A stretch of DNA of 64,000 bases from positions 3,906,001 to 3,970,000 of the forward strand of contig NZ_CP122961.1 of the NCBI RefSeq assembly GCF_029854215.1. The letters are read 5' to 3'. Origin of the DNA: Halomonas alkaliantarctica. GTDB taxonomy: Bacteria > Pseudomonadota > Gammaproteobacteria > Pseudomonadales > Halomonadaceae. The notes below the pieces were generated by a model that did not search any database, was not told the origin of the DNA, and saw nothing but the letters and a program-made list of their open reading frames with translations. This document shows, in pieces, positions 25,796 to 34,245 of the stretch. Numbering within the stretch: position 1 is the first letter of the stretch; each line of letters starts with the position of its first letter. The translations under genes were made by a program, and so were the position numbers.

Positions 25796-26455
25796 CTAGA
25801 AAGAGACAGGCCCATGCGGTAGGCACGCTTCAAGTTCTGCAGCTTTCTCGATTAATACCTGACGGTGATTCTCTAAGGAATCGGTAAGACGTTCGCGAGG
25901 TCCTGACACCGCCAGAGCCCCTAACAACTCGCCGTCAGGTCGAAAGATGCCGATGGCGGCCGCTGCCAGCGAAGGTTCCCGCTCGCCTTTAGAGACCTGC
26001 ACCTCTCTTGAAACACCACCACAAAGCACTCTTGCCGCAGCGCCACGATCAAGAGGCAGGCGAGCTCCCTGCTCCAAATGGTGGCGAACCTCATGGCGCC
26101 CATTCTCTCGATAAAGGCACACCCTCTCATCGCCATCGCGAATATAGAAAGAAGCGGTTTCACCGCTTATATCGCGAAGTGCAATCAGCACTGGCCGCAC
26201 CACCCCCTCAAGACGCAAGCCCTCCCCAGCCAATGGGGCCAAGCGCGCGCAGGCGGGGCCGATTCGATAGATGCCGCGTTCATTTCGAACGACGAAGCCA
26301 AACACCTCTAGGGAGGCCATAAGACGCAGGATGGTGCTCTTGTAGAAGCCGGTGGCCAGTGACAGTTCCGTCAGTGAAAGTTCAGGCTGATGCTCATTGA
26401 AGACCTCAAGCAAAGTGAGCGCTCGCTCTACTGCTTCCACACGTCGTTGGGCCAC
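25796..26455 (-). CDS. IclR-family transcriptional regulator
   Basis: 219 residues with a GTG start at 26455, preceded by AAGGAG at a good distance; the longer frame with an upstream ATG lacks a ribosome site and adds 40 residues unlike the family. The winged HTH is 'LSLTELSLATGFYKSTILRLMASLEVFGFV'. The effector domain follows ('SGETASFYIRDGDERVCLYREN', 'AAIGIFRPDGELLGALAVSGPRERL'). It is about 30 residues shorter than a typical IclR protein, mainly in the middle of the effector domain. It is divergent from the CoA-transferase gene and convergent with tctCBA, so it probably regulates citrate-type uptake and breakdown here. Confidence 0.87.
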   Translation of the reverse strand: MAQRRVEAVERALTLLEVFNEHQPELSLTELSLATGFYKSTILRLMASLEVFGFVVRNERGIYRIGPACARLAPLAGEGLRLEGVVRPVLIALRDISGETASFYIRDGDERVCLYRENGRHEVRHHLEQGARLPLDRGAAARVLCGGVSREVQVSKGEREPSLAAAAIGIFRPDGELLGALAVSGPRERLTDSLENHRQVLIEKAAELEACLPHGPVSF

Positions 26456-26507
26456 TGATGACTCCTTAAGATTTTTACTAAAGGATGATATTGCATCAGA
26501 CGAAACG

Positions 26508-26519
26508 TTGTTGCAACAA
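26508..26519. promoter_or_regulatory. Perfect 12-bp palindrome between IclR and CoA-transferase genes
   Basis: TTGTTGCAACAA is a perfect palindrome midway in the 118-base divergent spacer. The position suits a site bound by the IclR protein to control both its own gene and the CoA-transferase operon; this is inference. Confidence 0.5.
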
Positions 26520-26573
26520 AGCAAACGAGCCATTATTCTCCTAGAGAGAACAAGTTTCACTAGAGGGAATAAC

Positions 26574-27746
26574 ATGGCAGCACCACTTAAAGGCTACCGA
26601 ATTCTTGATCTGACAAATGTCCTGGCGGGCCCGTTTTGCTGTCATCAGCTCGCCCACCTGGGAGCCGAAGTCATTAAAGTTGAACGTCCTGACGGCGGCG
26701 ACTTGGCTAGGCAGCTAGGTGCAGATGCTCACCTTAACAACGAACGAATGGGTGTCTCCTTCCTGGCACAGAACGCAGGCAAGGAGTCTATTACCCTCGA
26801 CCTGAAAAAGACCGAAGACCGTGAAGCGTTCATTGATTTGGTAAAGCAAGCCGATGTGTTGGTGGAGAACTTTCGCCCTGGGGTAATGGCACGCCTGGGA
26901 TTGAGTTACGAAACATTGAAGCAGGTCAACGAACGGCTGATCTACTGCGCCATCTCAGGCTTTGGCCAGGAAGGGCCTCTTTCTACGTTTCCAGCCTATG
27001 ACCAAATCATTCAGGGCATGTCTGGGGTAATGAGCATCACTGGGGATGCGGAACACTCGCCCTACCGTGTCGGGTATCCGTTAGCTGATACTATCGGCGG
27101 GCTGACCGCCGCCATGGCGATCAACGCAGCTCTTGCAGAACCTGAGCGCCAGGCCCGTTTTATTGATGTGGCAATGCTCGACTCGGTGTTGTCCACCATG
27201 GGCTGGGCGGTTTCGAACCTACTAGTAGCCGATTGTGCCCCTAGCCCATTGGGCAACGACAACGTCACAGCTAGTCCCTCTGGTACTTTTCGTACAGGGG
27301 ATGGCCTACTGAACATCGCCGCCAACAAACAAGAGCAGTTTGAGGCACTTAGCCATCTGCTAAATCATCCGGATTGGATCGAAGATTCGCGCTTCGCCAA
27401 GCGTCAGGCAAGGCTAGAGCATCGTCAGGAGTTGAAGGAGCTGATCGAGGCTGCCTTGAGCGAAAATACGACTGAATACTGGTGGCATGCCCTAGTAGGG
27501 GCCGGCGTACCCGCTGGCCCCGTCTACAGCGTCAAGGAAGCGCTCAATCATCCCCATGTTCGTGAGCGAGGCCTAATCGAGCGCTTCGAAGAAGCTGGAA
27601 TCGGTCGTCCTCTTGAGATCGTTAGTGGAGGTTACCGGATCGATGGCCAGGCTCCGCGTGTGGCGACGCCACCTCCCTTTCTAGGTGCCGACAATGCGCG
27701 CTGGTTAAGGCCCCACTCATCCCCCCATCAGGAGGCAAAAGCATGA
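26574..27746 (+). CDS. Class III (CaiB/BaiF) CoA-transferase
   Basis: 390 residues. Family pattern: 'LKGYRILDLTNVLAGPFCCHQLAHLGAEVIKVERP' at the start, 'VENFRPGVMARLGLSYE', and the region of the active-site Asp 'PAYDQIIQGMSGVMSITG', with Asp present. Such enzymes move CoA between carboxylic acids, typically from succinyl-CoA. Start taken at the ATG at 26574. The stop overlaps the next gene (ATGA), which encodes a citryl-CoA-lyase-type protein, so the simplest reading is CoA activation of a tricarboxylate followed by cleavage. The true acceptor acid is not shown by sequence. Confidence 0.9.
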   Translation: MAAPLKGYRILDLTNVLAGPFCCHQLAHLGAEVIKVERPDGGDLARQLGADAHLNNERMGVSFLAQNAGKESITLDLKKTEDREAFIDLVKQADVLVENFRPGVMARLGLSYETLKQVNERLIYCAISGFGQEGPLSTFPAYDQIIQGMSGVMSITGDAEHSPYRVGYPLADTIGGLTAAMAINAALAEPERQARFIDVAMLDSVLSTMGWAVSNLLVADCAPSPLGNDNVTASPSGTFRTGDGLLNIAANKQEQFEALSHLLNHPDWIEDSRFAKRQARLEHRQELKELIEAALSENTTEYWWHALVGAGVPAGPVYSVKEALNHPHVRERGLIERFEEAGIGRPLEIVSGGYRIDGQAPRVATPPPFLGADNARWLRPHSSPHQEAKA

Positions 27747-28585
27747 ACAACACCCACCAAGACACTCAAGCCGCTAAATGGTGGCACACCAAGATCATCG
27801 ACATGAAGCCGGGCGAGATTCGCTATCACGGTTACGCCATTGAAGAGTTGATAGGTCGTATCAGTTTCGCCGATATGGTGTGGCTAATGACACGCAGCGA
27901 GCTGCCCTCGCAGGCGCAATCAGCATTGCTTGAGGCGGCGTTGATGAGCGCGGTGGATCATGGCCCCCAGGCACCCAGTATCGCCATCGCACGTATGGCA
28001 ATGACCTGTGGCAGCAGTCTCAATAACGCCATGGCTTCTGCAGTCAACGTGCTCGACGATGTTCACGGTGGTGCGGGGGAGCAAGCAGTCGAGCTCTACC
28101 AAACTATTCATGCACGCCTCCAGCGCGGCGAGCCATTAACCAATGCCACAGCTGAAGGTCTAGACGCCTGGCGAGAAAAACATGGCAAGATCGTGCCCGG
28201 CTTCGGGCATCGTTTTCACCCTATTGACCCCCGTGCGCCCCGCCTGCTGCAGTTAATAGACGAGGCCGCGGAGCGCGGCGAGATTAGTGGGCAATTTGCA
28301 TCTATCGCCCGAGAAATCGAGCAACAACTGCGCAAAGCCAAGGGTAAACCTATCCCTCTCAATATCGACGGTGCTACCGCAGCGGTGTATGCCGAACTGG
28401 ATTTTCCTGCGCCACTCGCTCGTGGCCTATTTTGCCTATCTCGCTCAGTAGGCATACTAGCGCATGCATGGGAGCAGAAGTGCCAAGGCGGGCGTAACAA
28501 GGGCCCCATCCCCAAAGGCTGGCTTTGGCAGTATCAAGGGCACCCACCTCGTCATCTAGAAGGTAAAAAAAGCGTAAACAATTAG
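27743..28585 (+). CDS. Citryl-CoA lyase-type citrate-synthase-fold protein
   Basis: 280 residues, far shorter than citrate synthase (about 430) and close to stand-alone citryl-CoA lyases. The three catalytic residues of the fold can be placed: His in 'DDVHGGAGEQ', His in 'VPGFGHRFHP' and Asp in 'LNIDGATAAV'. The early part of citrate synthase is missing, as in the lyase family. AGGAGG precedes the ATG, which overlaps the CoA-transferase stop. Expected reaction: cleavage of citryl-CoA (or a homologue) to acetyl-CoA and oxaloacetate or a related 2-oxo acid. A synthase or a different 2-hydroxyacyl-CoA lyase role cannot be excluded. Confidence 0.85.
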   Translation: MNNTHQDTQAAKWWHTKIIDMKPGEIRYHGYAIEELIGRISFADMVWLMTRSELPSQAQSALLEAALMSAVDHGPQAPSIAIARMAMTCGSSLNNAMASAVNVLDDVHGGAGEQAVELYQTIHARLQRGEPLTNATAEGLDAWREKHGKIVPGFGHRFHPIDPRAPRLLQLIDEAAERGEISGQFASIAREIEQQLRKAKGKPIPLNIDGATAAVYAELDFPAPLARGLFCLSRSVGILAHAWEQKCQGGRNKGPIPKGWLWQYQGHPPRHLEGKKSVNN

Positions 28586-28639
28586 TGCCTATCGGGAAAA
28601 CATCGATTTGTCCGTACAAGTGAAGGTGAAAAATAGTGA

Positions 28640-28935
28640 TTGCTGGCTTTAGCAAAGGCTAGCACCACACTCAAACTGCATGTGCCGATACTGGCTGTAA
28701 AAGGTTGTATAGGTTTTAGGTACTTTACCAGCGAGCTGGAAACTGCGTGCGCGAGAAGATCAAATTGGTGGCCGTCGTCATCAACGATGAAGGCCTTAGC
28801 AATGAACATGCCTTTCAGGATGCCTACTACGATGGTAAGCATTTCGCTATCGACTATCAGAATCCCGACTTCGGTGTTTTGGCCCGTGCTTTCGGTGCTC
28901 AAGGTGAGAAAGTCACTCGGCCCGTAGCGCTACAC
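28640..28935 (+). pseudogene. Remnant of a thiamine-diphosphate enzyme (C-terminal domain)
   Basis: Two adjoining frames read like the ThDP-binding domain of acetolactate-synthase-type enzymes. First comes 'VPILAVKGCIGFRYFTSELETA', matching the usual P-V-L-A-L-x-G-D-G-G-F-x-x-x-x-x-E-L-x-T-A with the GDG spoiled to KGC. Then, after a +1 shift near 28745, 'REKIKLVAVVINDEG' and 'NPDFGVLARAFGAQGEKVTRP' follow. The upstream two thirds of the enzyme and the C-terminal end are gone, and an IS remnant abuts the right end. Clearly non-functional. The family is recognised by eye only. Confidence 0.65.
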
Positions 28936-28970
28936 TTTAGAGTCCAATCCTAAGCGTAAGGAGATTGGAC

Positions 28971-29229
28971 ATGAAGAAGCGTTTCAGCGAAAAAAAGATC
29001 ATTGGTTTCCTGGGCGAAGCCGAGTCGGGGCTGCCCACAAGGAGCTATGCCGTCGGCACGGTTTCTCGGAAGCCAGTTATTACCTTTGGCGCAGCAAGTT
29101 TGGCGGCATGATCGTGCCCGATGCCAAACGACTCAAAGAACTCAAAGCCGAAAATGGACGCTTGAAAAGCTGCTCACTGAGTCGCTACTGGAGATGGAGG
29201 TCACTCGCGAGGCGCTGAGAAAAAAGTAG
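28971..29229 (+). pseudogene. IS3-family orfA, frameshifted
   Basis: It begins well ('MKKRFSEKKIIGFLGEAESGLP') behind AAGGAG. A one-base loss near 29035 shifts the frame; the next frame gives 'KELCRRHGFSEASYYLWRSKFGG' and 'DAKRLKELKAENGRLK'. A second one-base loss in an A-run near 29165 shifts again before 'LEKLLTESLLEMEVTREALRKK'. All three pieces match one continuous IS3 OrfA (HTH plus leucine-zipper region), so the gene is broken in two places unless these are sequencing errors. Confidence 0.8.
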
Positions 29230-29910
29230 TGAGTGCCCCGGCACGCCGAGACGTGGTGCGCTTTATGGTGTCACGTGGTCTGAGTGAGCGACGAGCGCGT
29301 CTACGCCGCGGCTCGGTTGCAGGTAATACGCCGCAAGCGCAAGAAGGTTCCCACGTCTGAGCGTAAGCCGCTAGGCCGCCCTGGCGCCTCCAATCAGGTC
29401 TGGTCAATGGATTTTGTGTTTGACCGTAAGGCAGACGGGCGAGCGATAAAAAACCTCACCGTTGACGACGACGCTACCCATGAAGCTGTGGTAATCGTGC
29501 CTGAACGTGCCATTGGCGGGCTTTCGTTAACACTAATTCGAGATCATCTGGCTTTACAACGTGGCCTAGCTAGCGCCATTCGTACGGATAATGGAAAGGA
29601 ATTTTGTGGGCGCGCCATGCTGTTGTGGGCTCATCTACGTGGCGTTGCACTGTTTTTAATCGAACCTGGAAAACCCAACCAAAATGCCTACATCGAATCG
29701 TTCAATGGGTGCTTTCGAGATGAGTGTCTGAATGAGCATTGGTTCACCAGCCTTCATCACGCCCAGGTCGTCATCGAGGCATGGACGCGGGAGTACAACG
29801 AAGAAAGACCAAAGAAGAGTCTTGGAGGGCTGACACCGTCAGCCTATACCGAGCAACTGATGATAAAACACGAGAAAGTTACTTCTGACTCTAAACTCGG
29901 GTGCTATTGA
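29229..29910 (+). pseudogene. IS3-family orfB transposase, internally deleted
   Basis: A short start ('SAPARRDVVRFMVSRGLSERRA') is followed by a change of frame and the loss of about 70 residues. The rest, from 'RVYAAARLQVIRRKRKKV', is an intact rve integrase core with the DDE residues: Asp in 'WSMDFVFD', Asp in 'IRTDNGKEF', Glu in 'NAYIESFNG'. The catalytic half of 208 residues stays open, but without the N-terminal part transposition is unlikely. End 'ERPKKSLGGLTPSAYTEQL' is typical of the IS407-like group. Confidence 0.85.
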
Positions 29911-30092
29911 AGATGGGGTGACATCGCGTCTCAAAAAGGATAGTGCTATCTAACGTTATTCAATAGCGCGAAAAGCTCGTACCTTTTATTTCGAGTATGG
30001 ATAGAGCGGCACCCGACAGGGTGCCTAGTAATCGTTTATGCATTCCCTCTGAGCAGTTGCAGCTGGTTGCAGAGCTGGCAATTTTTGCGAGT

Positions 30093-30947
30093 TTACCCTG
30101 GAAGACGGCGAGCAAGTATAGATTGCGCTCGTTCATAAACCGGCTTGTCGATCATACGGCCATTAAGGGTTACTGCCCCTAGGCTTTTTCTTTCTGCTCT
30201 ATCCAGCTCTTCCATGACGCGCTCCGCCCATTCAACATCTTCTTGACTAGGTGAAAATCCTCGGTTGAGGGCTTGAACGTTACCCGGATGGACTGATGTC
30301 GCCCCAGAGAACCCAAAAGCCGCAGACCGCACTGCAAGGTCTTCTAGATCGGCTGACGTAAAATTTGCAATGCTATCGAGCAACCCAAGCGGGGAGATTC
30401 CTGCAGCCCTGGCGGCATAAACAATCTGCTGTTTTGCACCAATAAGCGTTTGTTCCGAGGGCGTTATTTGGCAACTCGTCGCAAAATCCTCGCTACCGAG
30501 TAGAAGCGCCACAACACGCTTATCCGCTCGTGCGATATCATAAGCGTGAATTAGTCCGCCTGGGCTTTCGATAAGTGGAACGATACCGACATTATTCATT
30601 GGGTCTAGCAAGTCCAATGCTTGGGCAACTAATCTCACCTTTCCAGCATCTTCACATTTGGGCAAGAAGATTGCTGCAACTCCTGGCCGTACCACAGTAC
30701 GGAGATCATCCGCCATATTAACAAGATCGCCGTTTATACGAATACAAACTTGGGCAGGTCCTTGAATTAGGTCCGATAGCTTTGCAGCAACCATTTCTCT
30801 TGCTGCCTGCTTATAGTCAGATGGCACACTATCTTCAAGATCGATGATCAAGGCGTCTGCGCCACGAGTTTGAGCCTTAGCAAGAAACTTATCGTTGTTG
30901 CCTGGGACATAAAGAAGGGATCGCCAAGATGCGCTACTTATTGTCAT
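30093..30947 (-). CDS. CitE-like HpcH/HpaI-fold CoA-ester lyase
   Basis: About 284 residues. Family motifs in order: 'WRSLLYVPGNND', 'ALIIDLEDSVP', 'CIRING', 'IFLPKCED', 'PLIESPGGLIHAYDIA' (metal-binding Glu), 'LLLGSEDFA' (metal-binding Asp) and 'GATSVHPGNVQALN'. It is the fold of the citrate lyase beta subunit and of stand-alone malyl-, citramalyl- and beta-methylmalyl-CoA lyases. No citD/citF partners are present, so it is a stand-alone lyase. The start overlaps the CoA-transferase gene by 14 bases. With that enzyme it should activate and cleave a hydroxy-di- or tricarboxylate imported by TctCBA. Confidence 0.9.
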   Translation of the reverse strand: MTISSASWRSLLYVPGNNDKFLAKAQTRGADALIIDLEDSVPSDYKQAAREMVAAKLSDLIQGPAQVCIRINGDLVNMADDLRTVVRPGVAAIFLPKCEDAGKVRLVAQALDLLDPMNNVGIVPLIESPGGLIHAYDIARADKRVVALLLGSEDFATSCQITPSEQTLIGAKQQIVYAARAAGISPLGLLDSIANFTSADLEDLAVRSAAFGFSGATSVHPGNVQALNRGFSPSQEDVEWAERVMEELDRAERKSLGAVTLNGRMIDKPVYERAQSILARRLPG

Positions 30948-32172
30948 GTACACTCTCGCTAATCAGTTCTGATTCAAGAAGGGCGGTGAACTCAGCATCA
31001 TCAAAACCGGCTTCGGTCAATATTTGACGAGCGTGTTCCGAAATCCGAGGTGCAGCTCGGTGAAAGCCCCCTGGTGTGGATAACAGCCTCGGGACAGGAG
31101 CATGCATGGCCGCCCCACCCAGATCATCATCGGGGAGCTCTACATAAATGCCACGTTTCCTGAAATGCTGATCTTTAGAGATGTCTTCAATATCGTAGAC
31201 CGGAGCCGCCGTAATGCCGTGCTCATCGAATATGGCGAGCCCCTCTTCCATCGTCCGCTCACCGATCCACCCACCAACAATCTGATCGACTGCGTGCCTA
31301 CGGGCAACACGCTGTTCGTTTGTGCAGAAGTCTGGGTGAGTGATTAGGTCTTCACGGCCAATACATCGGAACACTCTCTCGGCAGTCTTTTGCATTGAGG
31401 CCGAGAGCGCAATAAACCCTCCGTCACTTGTTTGGTAGACATTGCGAGGGCTTGAAGTGTTTGAACCATTACCCACACGAGGCTTTGGCTTATGCAAGAG
31501 CTGGTAGTCTAAAGCTTCTGGCCCTAATACTGATGTCATGGCATCTAGGAGCGCAAGATCGATCACTTGACCTTTGCCCGAAGTCGCGCGCGAGCGCAAT
31601 GCCATCAAAAGAGCATTAGAACCATAAAGCCCTGCAATCATATCTGCCAGAGCCAGCGGCGGCAGAAGAGGATCACCACCTTCCTCACCATTACGTGAAG
31701 CGAAACCAGACATCCCTTCAACAAGTGTGCCGAAACCAGGCCTAGAAGAGTAAGGGCCACTCTGACCGAAACCGGAAACTCGGAGTATGATCAGCTTGGG
31801 AGATACTTCGTGAAGAACCTCTGGACCCAGCCCCATTTTTTCAAGCGTCCCAGGCCGAAAGCTTTCTATTAATATATCGGCAGTTGCTATTAACCGCTTC
31901 AGCAGCTCAATGGCCCCCTCTTTCCTGAAGTCGAGGCCAATGCTGCGCTTGTTTCTCCCATAAACAGTCCAGAAAGTAGATATACCTCCTTGTTTCCACG
32001 CTCGTAGTGGATCGCCCAAAGGAAGAGGCTCAACTTTGATAACATCGGCACCAAAGTCAGCGAGTTGCAACGACGTCATGTTTCCAGCCACGAGGCGTGA
32101 TAGGTCGATAACGCGGACGCCTTGCATCGGTCCATCAGACCTACCATCGAACGCATGTTTCTGCCAGCTCAT
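30934..32172 (-). CDS. Class III (CaiB/BaiF) CoA-transferase (second module)
   Basis: About 412 residues with 'MQGVRVIDLSRLVAGNMTSLQLADFGADVIKVEPL', 'ESFRPGTLEKMGLGPEVL' and 'LALADMIAGLYGS'. At the place where the other CoA-transferase here has its probable active-site Asp ('PAYDQIIQGMSG'), this one has Gly ('PGFGTLVEGMSG'). Start taken at 32172 with AAAGGTG upstream; an ATG at 32193 overlapping tctA is an alternative. Encoded between tctA and a CitE-like lyase on one transcript. The acceptor acid is unknown. Confidence 0.87.
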   Translation of the reverse strand: MSWQKHAFDGRSDGPMQGVRVIDLSRLVAGNMTSLQLADFGADVIKVEPLPLGDPLRAWKQGGISTFWTVYGRNKRSIGLDFRKEGAIELLKRLIATADILIESFRPGTLEKMGLGPEVLHEVSPKLIILRVSGFGQSGPYSSRPGFGTLVEGMSGFASRNGEEGGDPLLPPLALADMIAGLYGSNALLMALRSRATSGKGQVIDLALLDAMTSVLGPEALDYQLLHKPKPRVGNGSNTSSPRNVYQTSDGGFIALSASMQKTAERVFRCIGREDLITHPDFCTNEQRVARRHAVDQIVGGWIGERTMEEGLAIFDEHGITAAPVYDIEDISKDQHFRKRGIYVELPDDDLGGAAMHAPVPRLLSTPGGFHRAAPRISEHARQILTEAGFDDAEFTALLESELISESVHDNK

Positions 32173-32185
32173 TTTTTGTACACCT

Positions 32186-33706
32186 TTACTCATCGGCACT
32201 AGTCATGTCTCGCATACTTCTGGCGCGTAAGCGGCCAAATACAGTCCCCACGACGATGAGAATCATCAGCGAGAGAATGATTAGAGAAATTGGTCGCTCA
32301 ATAAAGATCATTGCGCTGCCTTGACCGAGCATGACGGATTGACGGAAATAGTTTTCAGCCAATGGTGTCAACACGACAGCAAGAATAAACGGCGCAGTGG
32401 GATAGTCATTCTTTTTCAACAAATAGCCGAGCACACCAAAGATGAGCATGATCCAGATATTAAAGGGGCTGTAACTTAATGAAAAAGCGCCTACCACACA
32501 TAGCGCAATGACAACGTTAGCCAAGTTATTCTGGATTGCTCGTAGCAGGTTCACGAAGACGGGAATAAGAAGGACATTAGATAAGAGCAGGAAAAAGTTC
32601 GCCAGCACAAGCCCCGCGATCATCGCCCAAACAATATCGCCAGAATTTGTCATCAAAAGCGGTCCCGGCTGCATCCCGAACATGATCAGTGCCCCAAGCA
32701 TGATAGCAGTACCGCCTGACCCCGGAATACCGAGAGTGAGTAAAGGTATGAGGGAGCCAGGAACAGCTGCGTTGTTGGTAGCCTCCGGACCAGCAAGCCC
32801 AGGTATCGAACCATTGCCAAACTTCTCTGGAGTCCGTGATAGCTTTTTTTCAAGTGCGTAGTCGAGAAAGGTCGCTACCGTTGCACCAGCACCCGGAACG
32901 ATTCCGATAACAGTCCCCAGGATGGACCCCCGAATAGTTGGGCCTGAAGCCTCACTAAGATCAGCGCGTCCTGGGATGAACTCTTTCATACGGAAACTGG
33001 GTTTTCCAAGGTTGAGCTTTAGCTTTTTTTCGAGGTTATAAAGCACTTCGCCCAGCCCATAGAGGCCGATGATAATTGCCACGAAATCTATACCCTCAAT
33101 CATCTCGGGTACAAAGGCGAACCGGATTTGTCCTGAGACATAATCACTTCCAAAAGTGCTGACCAAAACGCCGAGGCACGTCACGAATAATGCCTTGAGC
33201 ATACTGCTGCCAGCGAGCAGCATGACAGTGGCGAGGCCTATAGCCATAAGGAGAAAATATTCCGGAGCTCCAAGATAGATCGCATAGGATGCAATTAGTG
33301 GTGCAAGGAAAATAAGAACCGCCAAACCGAACAAGCCGCCTATGAATGAGGCAATCGCCGAAATACCCAACGCTAAGGGACCTCTCCCCTGCTTCATCAT
33401 TGGATAGCCCTCAAGGGCTGTGACGATGGCGGGCGCATCCCCAGGCGCATTGATAAGAATGGCAGTAATCCGACCACCATACATTGTGCCCATATAGACG
33501 CCGGTTAAAAGGCAAAGTCCCGATACCTGATTCATTCCAAAAGTCAGCGGCAGCATCAGAGCAATGCCCGCAGAGGGGCCAAGCCCGGGCAAAGCGCCCA
33601 CGACCGTCCCGATCAGCCCAGCCGCAAAAATTATAGCTATGTTATATGGGGTCAGAACTTCACCAAACCCCATCATTAGATTACTTATCGCTTCCATAAA
33701 GAACAC
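32186..33706 (-). CDS. tctA: TctA large membrane subunit (third set)
   Basis: 506 residues with the duplicated loops 'GALPGLGPSAGIALMLP' and 'GIVPGAGATVATFLDY' and the segment 'PEATNNAAVPGSLIPLLTLG'. It differs more from the first two TctA proteins than they do from each other, as judged by eye, so its substrate is probably different. Codon use in this whole operon looks more A/T-rich than the first tct set, possibly a sign of separate acquisition. Confidence 0.95.
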   Translation of the reverse strand: MFFMEAISNLMMGFGEVLTPYNIAIIFAAGLIGTVVGALPGLGPSAGIALMLPLTFGMNQVSGLCLLTGVYMGTMYGGRITAILINAPGDAPAIVTALEGYPMMKQGRGPLALGISAIASFIGGLFGLAVLIFLAPLIASYAIYLGAPEYFLLMAIGLATVMLLAGSSMLKALFVTCLGVLVSTFGSDYVSGQIRFAFVPEMIEGIDFVAIIIGLYGLGEVLYNLEKKLKLNLGKPSFRMKEFIPGRADLSEASGPTIRGSILGTVIGIVPGAGATVATFLDYALEKKLSRTPEKFGNGSIPGLAGPEATNNAAVPGSLIPLLTLGIPGSGGTAIMLGALIMFGMQPGPLLMTNSGDIVWAMIAGLVLANFFLLLSNVLLIPVFVNLLRAIQNNLANVVIALCVVGAFSLSYSPFNIWIMLIFGVLGYLLKKNDYPTAPFILAVVLTPLAENYFRQSVMLGQGSAMIFIERPISLIILSLMILIVVGTVFGRLRARSMRDMTSADE

Positions 33707-33716
33707 CCTGTTCTAG

Positions 33717-34163
33717 TCAGGTGACAGGAATCCCCAACCAAAGATTGAAGATTGCGAAAATTGCACCAAGTGTGATCAAGTTCATAACGAAAGCACGGAT
33801 TAATGAATGCCTCAGTAAAGTCTTCGAGATCACCATCATTACAACGAATAGAGGAGCTATAACAGATCCAAAATGCATCAGATAAATAGCAACAATAAGA
33901 AGCAGTACAGCAAATATTGGAGAAATCGCCGCTTTTAAATGCTCCTTTACTTGAAAAGTGTCACCATCTACTTGCGCCCTTCTCTTTCCAAACTTTAAAA
34001 AGATCAAAACACCCAAAGCCAGAGTTGCCAAAGCAAAGTTGAGCGGTACAAATCCAGGCCCAAAACCCTGATTTGAAAAATAATTGAACTCAAGACTTTG
34101 GTAGCCAAGAAATACCGAAAAGACTATTGTAAATACAATAAGTACGAGTTCGGACGTTCGCAT
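33717..34163 (-). CDS. tctB: TctB small membrane subunit (third set)
   Basis: 148 residues, four hydrophobic segments, with the family feature 'NQGFGPGFVPLNFALATLALG' after the first helix. It lies 10 bases before tctA and about 80 after tctC in the same direction. Confidence 0.9.
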   Translation of the reverse strand: MRTSELVLIVFTIVFSVFLGYQSLEFNYFSNQGFGPGFVPLNFALATLALGVLIFLKFGKRRAQVDGDTFQVKEHLKAAISPIFAVLLLIVAIYLMHFGSVIAPLFVVMMVISKTLLRHSLIRAFVMNLITLGAIFAIFNLWLGIPVT

Positions 34164-34245
34164 GGAACCTCCCGTGCGTTAATAGCTCGTTGCGATGGAG
34201 TAGAGAGATGGCCCGGCCAGCTACCAGCAAAACCGGGCCATAGGG

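Larger units (their letters stand above)
28936..29910 (+). mobile_element. Decayed IS3-family element (IS407-like group)
   Basis: It contains degraded orfA and orfB reading frames of the IS3 type. A 9-bp inverted pair TTTAGAGTC (28936) / GACTCTAAA (29887) may be part of the ends, but the right copy lies inside the end of orfB, so the true limits are uncertain. No target duplication could be identified. The element lies against a broken ThDP-enzyme gene and between two citryl-CoA-type modules, suggesting past rearrangement here. Confidence 0.75.

Noticed and set aside
28747..28953. A 68-residue small protein gene
   Set aside because: It reads as a piece of a ThDP enzyme whose preceding part is in another frame; it is a pseudogene fragment.
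30006..30027. Terminator hairpin GGCACCC-GACA-GGGTGCC after the CitE-like operon
   Set aside because: A good 7-bp stem, but there is no T-run on either strand and it lies some distance from the operon end, so function is unclear.
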